From contig JAIWNF010000056.1 of NCBI GenBank assembly GCA_025093555.1, positions 62,001-126,000 of the forward strand: a stretch of 64,000 nt of DNA, given 5' to 3'. The position numbers were made by a program, and so were the translations under genes. Below, in pieces: positions 25,645-39,161 of this stretch (position 1 is the first letter of the stretch; every line of letters begins with the position of its first letter). Under the pieces are notes generated by a model. It saw only the letters and a program-made list of their open reading frames with translations, did no database searches and had not been told where the DNA came from. The DNA is from Circinella umbellata. Taxonomy: Eukaryota > Mucoromycota > Mucoromycetes > Mucorales > Lichtheimiaceae.

Positions 25645-26443
25645 TTAATTATTCTCCATCCTTATCTCAAGCTCCTTAGAAGTACATATCCCTTTTTACC
25701 TTCTCATTATTTTATTTTGTATCATATATTCTATATAACATAAACATATACTCACACTCCATCCCACCACAATTACAGCAACTCACACACTTATACGTAC
25801 GCATATTCACTACAGCATAGCACTTTTTTTGTTTTGTTCTGCCTTTTTTTCGCTTCGATAATATCACAATCGTTTTATAAAAATTCAAATTCTTTTATTT
25901 TGTAGTCGTTTTAATTTGTTTATTTTTTTTGTTCAAGTGGAAAGTTGAAGATTACAAAGGTGGTTCGCGTTTTTCTTAAATATATAAACGAAAGCTTATT
26001 ATAGAAAAAACGTACAAAAAATAGAGATATAAATTCGTTAATAATGATAATAAGTTTTTTTTAAGCAGGAAAGGTGAAGATATATCTTTTTTTTTCGGAT
26101 AAGAAAATTGGTATTTTTTTTTCGGTTCAAGATGAGGGAAAGAGAAAAGGAGAAAAAAAGAAAGGTATTTTGATTTTTTGAAAGGTAAGTAAAAGAAATT
26201 CAAAGAACTTTTGTGTGTGTTTTTTATGTAAACGCAATCAAGCATTCACGTTTTTAAATAATAGAATGTTTTTGTACAGTTTTTTTGCGCCATAGTTTTG
26301 TTTTATGCGTAGATGAATATAGGGGGGAGGGGAAAGGGTAACGAAAAATTATGATAAGCTTTTTTTTTTGTTTCTGATGGAAGTGTCGTTAATGTATAAA
26401 GGGAGGATAAAATAATATATATAATAGTAAATCATCACTACCA
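25645..26443. other. Convergent intergenic region
   Basis: About 800 bp of AT-rich DNA, full of T and A homopolymers, between the 3' ends of Dgk1 (+) and the CCCH gene (-). It holds 3' UTRs only as far as can be seen. Confidence 0.55.
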
Positions 26444-28398
26444 TCAAGACTTCAAAGAGGGAAATTCAAACGGAGTTAATAGACGGTGGCGATCATCTGT
26501 TGTTACTGTTGCTGATGTAGATACATTAACTTGTCTTCCATTTTCTCCACTAACGGTTCCCGCAGTACCACCATTGACCATAGGCCCAGCATCTTCCATA
26601 TAAAATGGCCCTTCATCATCCGCTTCCGTAAATGGTGAAAATAAGTCATTGTCTGATGACTTGTTGATACGATATTCGTCTTGATGTTGGTTATGACTGA
26701 CAAGATTTGCTGCTGATACAGGTTTAGCTGGTTTACTTCCGCCAGGAATATTGATAGCATTCGTATTACCAACCGAAGCGCCTTGTTGTAATAATTGATC
26801 ATCGTAAAAATCATCATTTTTATTATTGCTATTAGCAAATACCTGTTGCCATGACGATGGATCGTATGCTGCTGCATAAGCCATATCAAGGGATTTGGCT
26901 GCCAATGGGGACGATACTTTATATCGCATTGATTCAGAAGATGAGCGTTCCAATCCAGCACCAGTAGTTGTTGGATAATTGCGCTGACTCATTGCCGATT
27001 GTTGATGCTGATGTTCTCTTGCTTTTCGTAATTGCAATTCGTTTGGTGTAAGCAATTCATTCAATGATGAAGGTAACATAGCGTCATTCAAGTCATTATG
27101 GTCATCACCGAAATAATCCTGGCCAAAATTATTATTACGTTGGTGCTGTGGTACATCCAAAAAATGTGCTGATGATTCGGGAATGCTATGTAGCGCTTGA
27201 GCATTACGTGATAACGATGAAGAAGGTGGTGGCATGCTAATAGCAGAAGACGGCGTATTATTTGGATGAAGAAATAGTGATCGTTGTCCAAAAGGTGATG
27301 AACTAAGATCTGCACCTGGGGATGAAGCTGCTCTACCACTACCATTTGTATTATTATTTGTATAAGAAAGAGAATCGTAGCCATTGCTTGAAGTATTGGA
27401 TAATTTTCGACGTGGGTCGTGAAGAGAAGAATCCTGTTGACGGTGAATGGCCGCTGTAAGATGACTATAAGATCGAGTGTCTGCACTGGCTGACAATGGT
27501 TGATCGAAGAAACTCCCACGTGCGGGAGAATACATATGAGGGCCAAAATCTAGTGGGCTCCCAATTGGGGGTGACCGAAGGTTTTGCAAACCGGAAGAAG
27601 AACCCAGGGACAGCGCTAGTCCCCCATCGTTATTACCATTCGTCATTGCGGCAGCAGCGGCAGCCATAGCAGAAGCCATTGAACTAGTAGAAGGGGAGTT
27701 GTTGGTACCAAGATTTCGATCACGATGATGATGATGATGTTGAGTAGCCAATAGTTTTCGTCCGTCGGTTGTAAACGGTGACATGGTATGTAAAAGTGCA
27801 CACTTGGAACCAAACTTGCAGTTTCCCTTCAGAAAGTACTTGCACACAGATGACTCGCATGTTGGATCAGGATTATGAGAGAATATACAATTTGCCCCAG
27901 CGGTACATGTGCCTTGTTTGAAAAACTTGCATGGAACATGAGATAAATTGGATGCTATACAGTATATTTATATATTATTATCCATCTCCCACACATTATT
28001 CACTTTATTATAATTGCTCTCCGCACATACACACATACACACGACCACACTTTCTCTCTTTCTCTCACAATTACTGTATATATTTATACCAAGCAGCAAG
28101 AACACACATAATTAACTAAATATATCTTACGTTTATTGCTATTATTGCTATTATGATGATTGGCTTGGGTCGTAAATTTTGATGTAGGAGGGGGAGGTGA
28201 AGTTGTAGTCCCTGGAACATTATATATCGAATCATTGATATGTGTCGTTGTAGGTAACGGTGGCACAGGAGCTTGCTGACTACGAGATCTTTTAGGTTGA
28301 AAAGGTGGCAACCGAGATGGTGAACTCTTGGATAGTTGATTCATACTTAAACGATCGAAATTTTCAACAAAGTTGGATGCTAACGAATGGTCAGTCAT
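26444..28398 (-). CDS. CCCH zinc-finger protein (Lee1-like)
   Basis: Putative RNA- or nucleic-acid-binding regulator. Exons 28131-28398 and 26444-27954 (minus, phase 1) give 592 residues. Two tandem CCCH fingers begin just after the intron: CKFFKQGTCTAGANCIFSH (C-x7-C-x5-C-x3-H) and CKYFLKGNCKFGSKCALLH (same spacing). This pair, followed by SPFTTDGRKLL, resembles the yeast Lee1 group. The rest is low-complexity Ser/Asn/Gln/Ala sequence with short conserved-looking pieces such as LDFGPHMYSPARGSFFDQPL, and an acidic C-terminus ending TPFEFPSLKS. The first exon is Ser/Pro/Asn-rich. No further domain was recognised, and Lee1 itself is poorly characterised. Confidence 0.85.
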
Positions 28399-29142
28399 GA
28401 TGTTGCAGTATATAAAATATAATTAAAATATTGTGGTTTTTCTTTCTCTGGTTCAAAGGGGTAAAGTTAAGAGAAAATAATAATAATATCAAAGGCAGTA
28501 TTAACAATAATATAATAAAGAGAATATAAAGAAAGGAACGTTCGAGAAGTATATTTTTTACGTTGCTATTCTTTTATAAACGACATGCAATCGGATGAGT
28601 TGTATATATCGCTATTAAGATGAAATGGAATGGGGTGTGCCCGAGAGAAGGCTTTTTTATAAAGTGAGAAAAAAAAGGGGCGAGAGAAGAGAAGAAAAAG
28701 GGTGAGCAACAGTGCCTTGCGCATTCACACCAAGGAGTGTGTGAGTGAGTAACCTGGTGTCACCTAAAACTCACGCTGCAGGGCAACAGCATCTTCAACA
28801 CATCCAATCAGAGTTTCCACCTGGATTCCTCTCAGCTGGTTACTCATGATGTGCCTGTCTAAAAGAAATTCGTTATCAAACTTGATTATAACTAAATAAG
28901 TTATTATACATAAGATATGATCCATTATAACTTGTCTATCTTTTTATTTTATTTATTTATTTCTAATTAACTTATTACAATACAAATTAAAGAGTTTCTA
29001 TTATTAATGATAATACAGCAAAGAAAATGTTTAGTTTTATGTAATCTTACCCCAAACCCCTTTCTTTCTCCGATAACTCTTTCATCCATGAAACTTTTAC
29101 ACCGATATTTACCTTTTTTATTATTTTTGAAGCCGGTCATTA
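28399..29142. other. Intergenic region with GC-richer island
   Basis: Lies between the CCCH gene start and the MPP-beta stop, both on the minus strand, so it is the CCCH promoter/5' UTR plus the MPP 3' UTR. The part at about 28700-28870 is clearly GC-richer than its surroundings. It contains a small minus-strand frame (28764-28847) preceded by a splice-acceptor-like TTTCTTTTAG. Confidence 0.5.
28764..28847 (-). CDS. Candidate 27-codon uORF or mini-gene
   Basis: An ATG-to-stop frame (beginning MSNQLRGIQVETLIG, ending ALQREF) lies in a GC-richer island upstream of the CCCH gene on the same strand. Directly before it is a T-rich acceptor-like site, so it could be on a spliced leader exon of the CCCH mRNA or belong to a tiny gene. 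No family was recognised. A structured non-coding RNA is an alternative. Confidence 0.25.
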   Translation of the reverse strand: MSNQLRGIQVETLIGCVEDAVALQREF

Positions 29143-30706
29143 TTAATTATATGAAGACATCCCATTAACAGGTCCAATTGCAACAACAGCTGCTTCACGA
29201 TCTAAATATTGCTTAGCAACCCGACGAACATCATCCACATTCACCTTAGCAACGGTTTCTTCTACTTCTTTGGGTGACATACGTGAACCTGATGTCAAAA
29301 GTTGACGACCAATATCTTCAGCAATTGCGGTAGATCCATCTAAACCTAGTAATAATCCTGCCTTGAGTTGTTGTTTGGCACGTTCAATTTCATCCGCTGT
29401 CACATTGGATGCCAATCGAGTCCATTCATTACGTGTACAATGAATTAAATCATCGATTCTATCCTTGTTTTCAGTCACCAAATAAATACCCCAGAGACCA
29501 GTATCCTTATATGAAGTGTTAAACGACATGAATGAGTTGGCAAGTTGATGCTTATGAACCACCGACGATAAACGAGAAGCAACGTGACCCATGGCACCCA
29601 AAGAGCGATCCCATGAGCCAATAATAGATTGCATGACAAGCAATGGGAAATAATCCGGCGAAGTCCAGCTGGCACCTTCAACAGCAATAGCAATATGGGC
29701 TTGTGGTGAGCTGGGGTCATTAATTCGAAGTTCAGAGCCTGTAAAAATGGGTTTCTTGATTGCACTCTTGCTGGTTTGTGCACTGGCAATGTTAGGCAAA
29801 CCACCGAAATGATTTTGTGCTAAATTGACAAGAGCATCATGATCAATACCACCCGTACCAACCAAAATCATACGTTCTCCTGTATAATTAGTCTTGATAT
29901 AGGATGATAAATCGTTACGTGTCAAAGATTGAATGTTTTCTTTGGGACCCAAGATAGTTAACCCGAGGGGTTCGTTTTGGAAAGCAGCCGAATGTAAATG
30001 ATCGAATACGACTTCTTCCATTTGTTTTTCAACTTCTTCTTGTTCCCGTAAAATAACATCACGTTCACGTTCAATAGCGGCTGGATCGAGTCGTGAGTTT
30101 TGTAAAATGTCGGATAAGATATCAACTGCTTGTGGTACGTCGTGTTTGAATGCTTTGGCGTAATATACTGTTTGTTCTCTTGAGGTATATGCGTTTAAAT
30201 GACCCCCCATGTTTTCAATTTGTAACTCAAGATCACGTTGCGTACGACGATTTGTTCCCTAAATATTGTGAAAAAAAAGTATTGTTAAATTCATAATAGG
30301 TTACTCAAGTAAAAAAGTGATAATAATATAAATAATGTACCTTGAATGCCATATGTTCAAGAAAGTGAGCTGAGCCGTTGTTTTTCACATTCTCAGCACG
30401 TGAGCCTGCATCGATCCAAACACCTACAGTAGCAGTTTGCGATGCAGGATTCTCTTCTGTAGCAACGGTGAATCCATTAGGAAGAATTGTAGTACGGAAA
30501 GTAGGTAAAAGATTTGTTGCAGTTGCGAGTCCTCGATTATACTATTTTAATTACCCCCCAAGAAAAAAAGAAAAAGGTCAGTCTACCTTTATTTTTATTT
30601 TATTTGTTGTCAATTATTATTAGTATTTAAAAGAAAGTAAAAGAAATCATACTAATGGTTTAGAGAAGCAAGCTTTTGTCGTCCTTGAAAGTAATCGAGA
30701 AGCCAT
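29143..30706 (-). CDS. MAS1: Mitochondrial processing peptidase beta subunit
   Basis: Catalytic subunit of the matrix peptidase that removes targeting presequences from imported proteins; works with the alpha subunit. Exons 30653-30706, 30341-30541 and 29143-30258 (minus, phase 0 each) give 456 residues, the usual length. It starts with a basic presequence ([16 protein letters not shown]). The M16 zinc site HFLEH lies just before the second intron, and the distal zinc Glu lies in [24 protein letters not shown] and [20 protein letters not shown] are classic beta-subunit blocks. The glycine-rich loop of the alpha subunit is absent, as expected. The C-terminus [18 protein letters not shown] is normal for the family. 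The complete active site argues for beta rather than a bc1 core protein. Confidence 0.95.
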
Positions 30707-30860
30707 TTTATTATTTATACAAAGTAATTGTTACGGGAAAAGTAGAAAGAAAAAATATGCACTCAGGTTTTTTTATATGTGTATTATATGTATTTTTTTT
30801 TATTATGTAAATACTATAAATCCCGACATTACGAAGATTACAAACCATTGGACTAACTGT

Positions 30861-31832
<972 letters not shown>

Positions 31833-32887
31833 TTATGTACTCAAAAAAGAAGGAGCTTTTATATGAAAGGGAAGGGTTTTTTTGGTACGAAAAAGAACCA
31901 AAAGAACTGGCTGAGCTTATTATAATGAAAATTATTATTATGGGACGTCAAAGACAGATCAATTGATGTTTGAATTCTGCCACCGTCATCCAAATAATAG
32001 CGATAAAAGTTATTTATTTTCATTATAAATTTCTAATACATACTTACAGTTTTAGAAGAAAACAAAGCACAAGTCTATAATTAATGTATTTTTAGCCATG
32101 TATATACTAAGATGTATTTCTCCACGAGTTGTAGTTATGAAAAATCATACACCTCACAGTTACAAATCATCTTTTATATATATACTTCTACTTTACTACT
32201 TACATAGATTATATTAAGTAAATCATCTTCACGTTTTCCCTTACTCTTTTTTCTCGTATCATTATACGTAAGATATTTTTCTTAGTAAGAGATATACTCA
32301 CTTTGGTTTAACATATAGTATATCAAGCGGTAAAGATTACTTCAATTTCAAAGAAAATAGTTTGACAATGACATTCGAATAATAATTCAACAGCAGTATT
32401 CTAGCTTATTATTATTCATGATCTGCGTCTCTATTAGCTTGTTCGCCACGCTTTCTCTTGTATTTAAGTATACTAATCGCAACTGGACAACCAATCTGGT
32501 CTAATAAAGAGGGACAAGCCATTTAGTACATACGTACCAGAGAATGAAAATTCTTTGACTACAGTAGGACATACAATTTTCGGATGCTACGTATCATTAT
32601 TTCAAATTGTTTGATTGTATATGCTTTGGATAGTAGGACTACTTTTGATGGAATTTGTACATGATAACAATAATGGTAGTAGTGATACTGTATACATTAA
32701 TCATTACGGCTACAGTTTAATGATATCTCTTAAGTATTGTCGATGTGAATATAGAGAAGCCAGGCGGTGTCACTTTTTTTTGAAAACCCTGCTTCTAGGT
32801 CTCACAAATACATAGGTACGGCACAGTACCTACACTCTCACACCCTATCATTAACAATCTACTAAGATCTAATCAGGCGTTATCATT
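31833..32887. other. Intergenic region upstream of MED10
   Basis: About 1 kb of AT-rich sequence carrying the MED10 promoter on its left. No gene is supported. The right end grades into a degenerate LINE tail. Confidence 0.5.
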
Positions 32888-33061
32888 AAGAAAATAGAGA
32901 CAGTCTGGTCCGCCCCCATTCGAGTTCTCAGAGAAATTATCTTTAGTTACTCGGATGAAAATTTTGATGAAGACAAACCAACACCAGAAGACTTTTTGAC
33001 GTCATCCGTAACTACCACACAACACTACTGGGATAATAATCTACATTTATCAATATACTAA
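32888..33061 (+). pseudogene. 3' end of a degenerate LINE ORF (copy A)
   Basis: A 57-codon open segment ending in a stop. Its reading VWSAPIRVLREI...DENFDEDKPTPEDF is clearly related to the C-terminus of the LINE copy that follows (VWSALIRVVREI...DNAFDEAEPDPEDA, ending 35214). It is therefore the 3' remnant of a second, more diverged copy of the same element, lying directly upstream in the same orientation. Its T-rich 3' flank resembles the other copy's 3' UTR. Confidence 0.7.
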
Positions 33062-35597
33062 AACTCATGTCACCCTCCCTTTATCGTTTTTATTTTTCTA
33101 TTTACTGCTATATGTATAGGTGTATATATATATTATATTAATTCTTAGCACCTCTTCTTCCCAAACTCTAAAACTAGCATATTTTTATGTTCTTTACTAA
33201 GAGGTTTTTAGGTACAGTCACTTTCACACCTTTTTACATATATATACTCAAATTATACGATCAGCACAAATTGTTCCTATATACAAACAAGGAGACCCAC
33301 AGCCGCAAAAAACTATCGCCCGATCAGCTTGACAAGTGTACTTAGGTAATTTCTGGAGCATTGCCTACTTCCAAAGATGCTTACCACTATCAGTACACTC
33401 GATATTTCGCAAGGAGGCTTTAGACATCATAGGGGCGCATTAGATCAAGCTTTCTCTCTCAATATGCTACTACGTCAATATGAAAACAGCACAACGAGCT
33501 GGCAACACAGTGCTATATGGATATTACCAGTGTATATGATGCTATCAACCGTGATATTATATGGGGAATATTACAGGAAACACTGTCGAACCCTTTGTTT
33601 CATTTGGTACGTCATATGTTTGATGATATACAAACCGCTGTTATAATACAAAACCATCAATCGCGGTACATATACCCAAAAAAAGATGTATTATAAGGCT
33701 CATTACTCAGTCCGTTATCATATGCTGTATTCATTGACACACTTCCCTGTTGCCTTCGACCAAATATGTTTGTACGATGCCATAAACCTTTAACACTACG
33801 CTCTACTTTTATCAAAAGAACCACTGAAGCTTCCGCACAAGAACAAAGATATACAGGTGGAATAAATGAACACCCTAACAAACATCGTTCAGATAATGCT
33901 AAAACAATCATATCAGCGTTACTTTATGCAGATGACATTGCTCTTTTTCGCTCCCCTCAAGACATCAACAAACTACTATACATTGCAGAAAGACATTCAA
34001 ACGAACTTGGATATAAATGGCACCCTGATAAATGTGCTATTATTGAGCCACCGCCTCCTACAAGCACCACACCCACCTCCGCAACATCAAGTCTTTTATC
34101 ATCAGTATCTACTTATAAACTATATGGTAAAACAATACCAAAAGTACAGCAATTCCAGTACCTCGGTATACCTTTCGATCATCATGGTATCAACTCAGCT
34201 CAACTTGTAAATCAGCGTATTACTAAAGCAACAACAGGCAACATGAAGTTACTTAGACAACTGGGCATACATCAGTATGGTATTGGACTTTGGCCAGCTC
34301 TTAGCGCATATCGCACTTTTATTCGACCAGTTTTAGAGTATGGTTTAGCAATTATAGCATTACTACCTAACCAAAAAGATAAATAAAACAATGCTCAAAA
34401 AAGCTGTATCAAAATAACTTTAAGTTGTAATCGTTCAACACCATTCCCAACCATTGTTCCGATGGTGCTAGCAGACCTACCCTCAATGCATACAAGAATT
34501 CGCACTTTACAACTAAATTTTTTAACACGCCTTCAAGACTTACCTGTTACCACCTTAGCTCGATCAATTTAATTATCCTTCCTAAGGGATAAAAATTGTG
34601 ACAAACAATGGAAACACCTCACATCAAATAATCCATTTTATCAATTATACAAAAAATTACAAAAAAGCAACAACCCACGAAAAGACTCTCTTGGTACGAC
34701 TATCGATCGAAAAAGAGACGAAGAATACGACAGAAGAAAGGGCACACGGAAAACAATTCGATGCCTTCGTGATAAACGCATTATTGATCCAATACTCTTT
34801 CTGCCAGTGTTTTCACGTGATCAACACCGGCTAATTAAATGGCGTATGCACTGACTGCCCTCATATCCCCTCAAGAACTGCCGTTGTGGCCTTCCTGCCG
34901 CTAAAAGAGAACACTATGCTATTTGTCCAATGCTACAGCCTCTGATTAATGAACTTCTCACCGTATTTGGTACTATTCCATCAACATCAACTGAATTGCA
35001 GCCTCTTGACTTTATCATGAATCATCTACCACGCTCCGAAGTTGGCTTGACATTGGGGAAGTGGCCAAAAGTCTGGAGTGCTCTTATACGAGTGGTTCGT
35101 GAAATCGATCGTATGAGCCATCCTGATAACGCATTCGATGAAGCTGAACCGGACCCTGAAGATGCTCTGGACATTACACCCCCACCACACACACAATCTT
35201 CCGCAAACACATAGTGTCTTTTCTTTCTTGTTTTTTATTTTTTTTCTTATTTATTTTTCTTATCTTACCTTCGATAAACTTAGTCTTATTTCTGCTACGT
35301 TTCTACCTTATACTTAGCTTTTATCTTCCTCCCTTCCCCACTAGTTTAACTTTTCCCCTCAATGAGGGGTTTTTCAGTTGATATCTCTTCGCTCTTTTGT
35401 ATATATCTGTCAATCCATTCTGTACCGCAAGGAAGCGACCACGTGCCCATTGGCGAAGGTCATCTTAGCCTTCCATTTAATAAAGATTACAAAGAAAATT
35501 AAAACATATACTCAAATTATACCGCAAGGGAGCGACCATGTGCTTAAAGGCCTCGGTCAGTATAGCCCTCCGTTTAATAAATATAAATTTTAAACTA
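33062..35597 (+). pseudogene. Degenerate non-LTR (LINE) reverse transcriptase (copy B)
   Basis: Broken reverse-transcriptase gene of a LINE-type retrotransposon. From about 33262 the RT start is visible (IVPIYKQGD, then after a frameshift a RPISLTSVLR-like block). QGGFRHHRGALDQAF follows, and the catalytic [10 protein letters not shown] motif lies near 33930. Later come [11 protein letters not shown] and [12 protein letters not shown], typical of the RT palm and thumb. Frameshifts and stops break the frame several times (for example before 33377, near 33650-33760, 34385 and 34570). The last open part (34930-35214) carries a Cys-rich segment upstream (CRCGLPAAKREHYAICP). The T-rich 3' UTR ends in two related tail units at 35423-35487 and 35520-35584. 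No intact ORF1 or endonuclease was seen, so the copy is 5' truncated. Confidence 0.8.
35423..35584 (+). repeat. Duplicated LINE 3' tail unit
   Basis: Two copies of about 65 bp start with TACCGCAAGGAAGCGACC or TACCGCAAGGGAGCGACC and end with TTTAATAAA, separated by about 30 bp. They are the 3' end of the LINE, either tandemly duplicated or from successive insertions. Confidence 0.7.
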
Positions 35598-37713
35598 GTT
35601 GAAAATTTAACAATGGCGATAAAGAGTATAGTCAAAGCCATTCTTGTTGAGGATCTTCTTCTAGCGTAATTTCAAGAGCTCAAAAATGTACATTCTATCT
35701 CAGTTCCTATAAAGATAACATGACAGGCTATACTCCTGATGGATAGTACAAAACTAAAAAAGTTTCATCAGAGAAAAAGGTCAGTTATGAGCTATCGATT
35801 AAAACTTAATAGATTTTTTACGATGCACTTACTGATTCTATGGATGCCATTCTTTGATAGGAAAAGCATAGTCACAAAGAAAATGCATTGTAAAGGAAAT
35901 GTTTATCAGATGGGAAATTCAAAAATAGCATACATTTTCAGATAGTAATGTAGAAACATGATGATAATTCACTATCTCATTTAATTTTTTTTCTATCTTT
36001 TATTTTTTGAAATATACAGTAATACATTAAAGGTGTTACTTAATTTTTCCGATGACTATTCAACTTTGACTGCTAATTACATTATTTACTGAAAAGGCAG
36101 TCAATCAAACAAGTATATTTACTTCCATGTGATCCTGTGTATTCTGTTGAAAATTCTGTTGTCAAACTAGATGATATACTTACAGACACCTATCATAATT
36201 TTACAAGATTTTCCGTACGACCTTTTATGATTAATTTTTTGCATGTACCTGGATTTAAAAAACGTTTTGTAATTTTGCTCAGGTACCAAGTCTCGTAATT
36301 TGGTCAATCTAGGCGTACTCAAATATTTTATCAAGAGTAACACTGCGCCCAGTTCAAGAGTGAACAAAGGACAATCGGATATTTGCTTTCATGAGTCAAT
36401 CCTTGAATCCCATCCTTTGATCCTCGAACCAGATCTAGAGAGTATTTCCAAAATCTTATTCTAGTAGCCTCAAAAGTCATACAACAATGTTATTAAGTAG
36501 CAAATAATAAAGCATGCTAAACTGTATACTGTAATAAATAAATAAAGATAGAGCCATATATGCTTTTCAATATTCTTTTCACGTACTTTACTTTTCTACT
36601 GTTTTCTTACTACGTACTGTATTTTATTTATATTATTTTAAAAATTCACTTATGTTAAGTAGTAATCATGTACATAAAATGCTAATAAAGATCTTTTAAG
36701 GATTCAATCCATGAAAAAAAATCTTTGAAACTTGGTTCTGATCGAGAAACTTCACCTGCTACGTACTTTCAAGGAGCCATCCGTGAACTTGATCCTTTAA
36801 TTCTTTAAACCCATAAACTCCCAGGATTTTCTTCAATCGCTATATGAAATTTTATAACCGGTTCGGGTGGTTGATCCTTGAATTCAAAGATGAAGTAGTG
36901 CACAATGGTACAGGAGTTAGCATGATACAAGAGGATGTCAAATAGAATTGACATTTGAACATTTGCTTCATTCTCAATTTTTCTTAGTAAGTGTAGCTGG
37001 TTTTGGCCTTTTCATATATAAGTAAGCGGCTGAATACTGTACTTCGAGCTATGTATAACTCCATTCAATGAAGCTGTGTATAGTCTGACGAAATCAATTC
37101 CGATATGTAATATAAGAGCTTATTTCAAATGAAAGTAGTGTGCTATAAATTAATTTTTTGAGATGTATCATTATCGTCCCTAAATAATATAAATAGGTAC
37201 GTACATTAAGCACTGTACTGTTTTAGACATGTTTAATAGTTAATACTATTAATATTTGTAGGAACTGTGTGAACTATATATATATTTAATGTTAATTTAT
37301 ACGTAGTAAAGAAATTTTTAAAAGTACATTTAATACGTAATAAAAAAGTACGTTCATATCGAACAAGTATTCAATGGTTGATCAAAGATCTTTCTTAAAT
37401 CTCTTTCCCTGTTTTTTTTATGGGAAAAGTACTAAGAAATCGCAAAGTAACTTTCAATTCACAAAGACGCCAAGTTATATTAATGACTTCTACGTACGTA
37501 TCTTTCTTAAGAATTGCATTTTCGTTATAGATACATATGAAATAGGATACAGTAATGCCTATTTTTTTTTTTTTGTAGAAGATAATTTATTAATCCAGGT
37601 TGACAGCTGAATGTTAATTAGAAGAAATATAAATTTGTATATATATAAAAAGGAAGAAAGCTTTAGAATAAAGAAAACACAAGAAAAAATTAAAGAGAAG
37701 AAGAAAAACAAAA
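35598..37713. other. Region between LINE fragments, no supported gene
   Basis: About 2.1 kb of AT-rich DNA. Short words such as TGATCCTTGAAT recur loosely between 36380 and 36900. A minus frame at 36167-36367 (ATG not required) looks faintly coding, but no family was recognised. Probably eroded mobile DNA. Confidence 0.4.
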
Positions 37714-37714
37714 A

Positions 37715-38242
37715 CTATCGTAAGGATTGGATTTTATGTGTTTCTTCAGCGTGAATTTTGCGCAAATGGAGAGTGGCATGAGCACTAACACTGTGAGGCC
37801 AAAAGGTTTCTTGATGGAAGACAAAACGCCAATGAGCACGCCACAGATGTAATAAAGTGGTCGCAATAAGACAAAAAGAATCAAATTTGAATTCTTCACG
37901 TACAGCTAAAGCTGAAGCAGAAAGAGAAGTAATATGAGTAATTTCTAGTTGATCCGGTAGAACCAAAAAACGATTAGCGATATCTTGCCAAACCAACCGT
38001 TTCTGAGAACATTCCCAAAGAAAATGTTCTGGTGTATCAATCTCATTACAGAAAATACAGTTAGGTGAGGTAAATATGCGAGGCACAAGTTGATGAAGAC
38101 ATTGTTTGCATGGTAATTTTTTATGGAATATGCGCCACCATATTGTATGGGCTCGCTGTGGCAAGTGACTAGCCCAAAATTTTCGCCAAGTAGTTTTCGA
38201 TGCTCGAGGGTACCACTCAGATAATTGGTCAAATTGAATCAA
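37715..38242 (-). pseudogene. C-terminal zf-RVT tail of a second LINE family
   Basis: An open frame of 175 codons on the minus strand. It reads KFWASHLPQRAHTIWWRIFHKKLPCKQCLHQLV, then a C-x2-C-x8-H-x3-C-like zinc motif (NCIFCNEIDTPEHFLWEC), the hallmark of the zinc-binding domain found at the end of many LINE reverse transcriptases (zf-RVT). No RT domain lies upstream, so it is a 5'-truncated insertion. The sequence differs from the LINE at 33-35 kb and runs opposite to it. Confidence 0.8.
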
Positions 38243-39161
38243 CAGTAATGCCTATTATACAACAAGTTCATAAAAAGAATAAGTACCTATATTGTTATCG
38301 TTATAAAATAAATAGTGATGTAATAAACTTTCAATATTTTTCATATATGTGGTATCAGCCCGTAAAAGCTTTACTATCAATAATTTTGATTCAGATTTAG
38401 AATATTTATTAATGCACTCCTGTATAAGAACGGGAAAAAATAGACGTAGTCTGTTTTCTTGAAGCGATGAATGGCACTTTATCTACACTTGATAAATATG
38501 TACAGTAATATTTAAGTTCCACTGCCTCACGCTTCTTCCCTTCCGTGTATTCCGTGTTTGTATACAAAGAACAAGAAAAAGGGTCAAATTATAAGATACA
38601 TAAGTTTTTTGCTTGTTATTGTCAAGAAAAACTAAAACTTTATTCATGCGACGTAAGTATTATCTTGTATGTAGTAGTATGTAGTCCAGATTTGCAAATT
38701 TATTTGGATCTAAATATGAGAGCATTACTGTCAAGGTAAATACAGGGCTTTTCTTTTTTCTTTGACTACGTAATAGAAATGCAACAGTAATCTACATTTT
38801 AATAACAATATACTCCTAGAATTTGTTGACATACGAACCAGATTATGTACTACCATTACGATAGACATATCAAGTAGAGTTTAATGAGATAATACGTAAA
38901 ACTTATGGTCCGGATATTTCTTTCCCCCTCTTTCTCCTAAATTATAGCTGTTTTGTTTACCCACCTAGTGTCAGAAATCTACCAGTAGCCATGAACTCCT
39001 TGGGAAAAGTGATCTATTTCAGTATATAGTTTTTTTTTAATAAGAGCTCTCTTTTTTTTTTCCCTGGATAATCATAATTATATCGATCACTCCATACACA
39101 TATAAATAGCCTTCCTTTTTTATTTTCTGAATTTTCATGTATCGTACAATAGCATTGAAAA
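38243..39161. other. Promoter-side intergenic region of the MFS gene
   Basis: About 920 bp, AT-rich, with no gene seen. It probably includes the old insertion boundary of the LINE tail on the left and the transporter promoter on the right. Confidence 0.5.
39101..39108 (+). promoter_or_regulatory. TATA-like box of the MFS gene
   Basis: TATAAATA lies 61 bp before the ATG at 39162, in a suitable position for a fungal core promoter. Confidence 0.45.
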
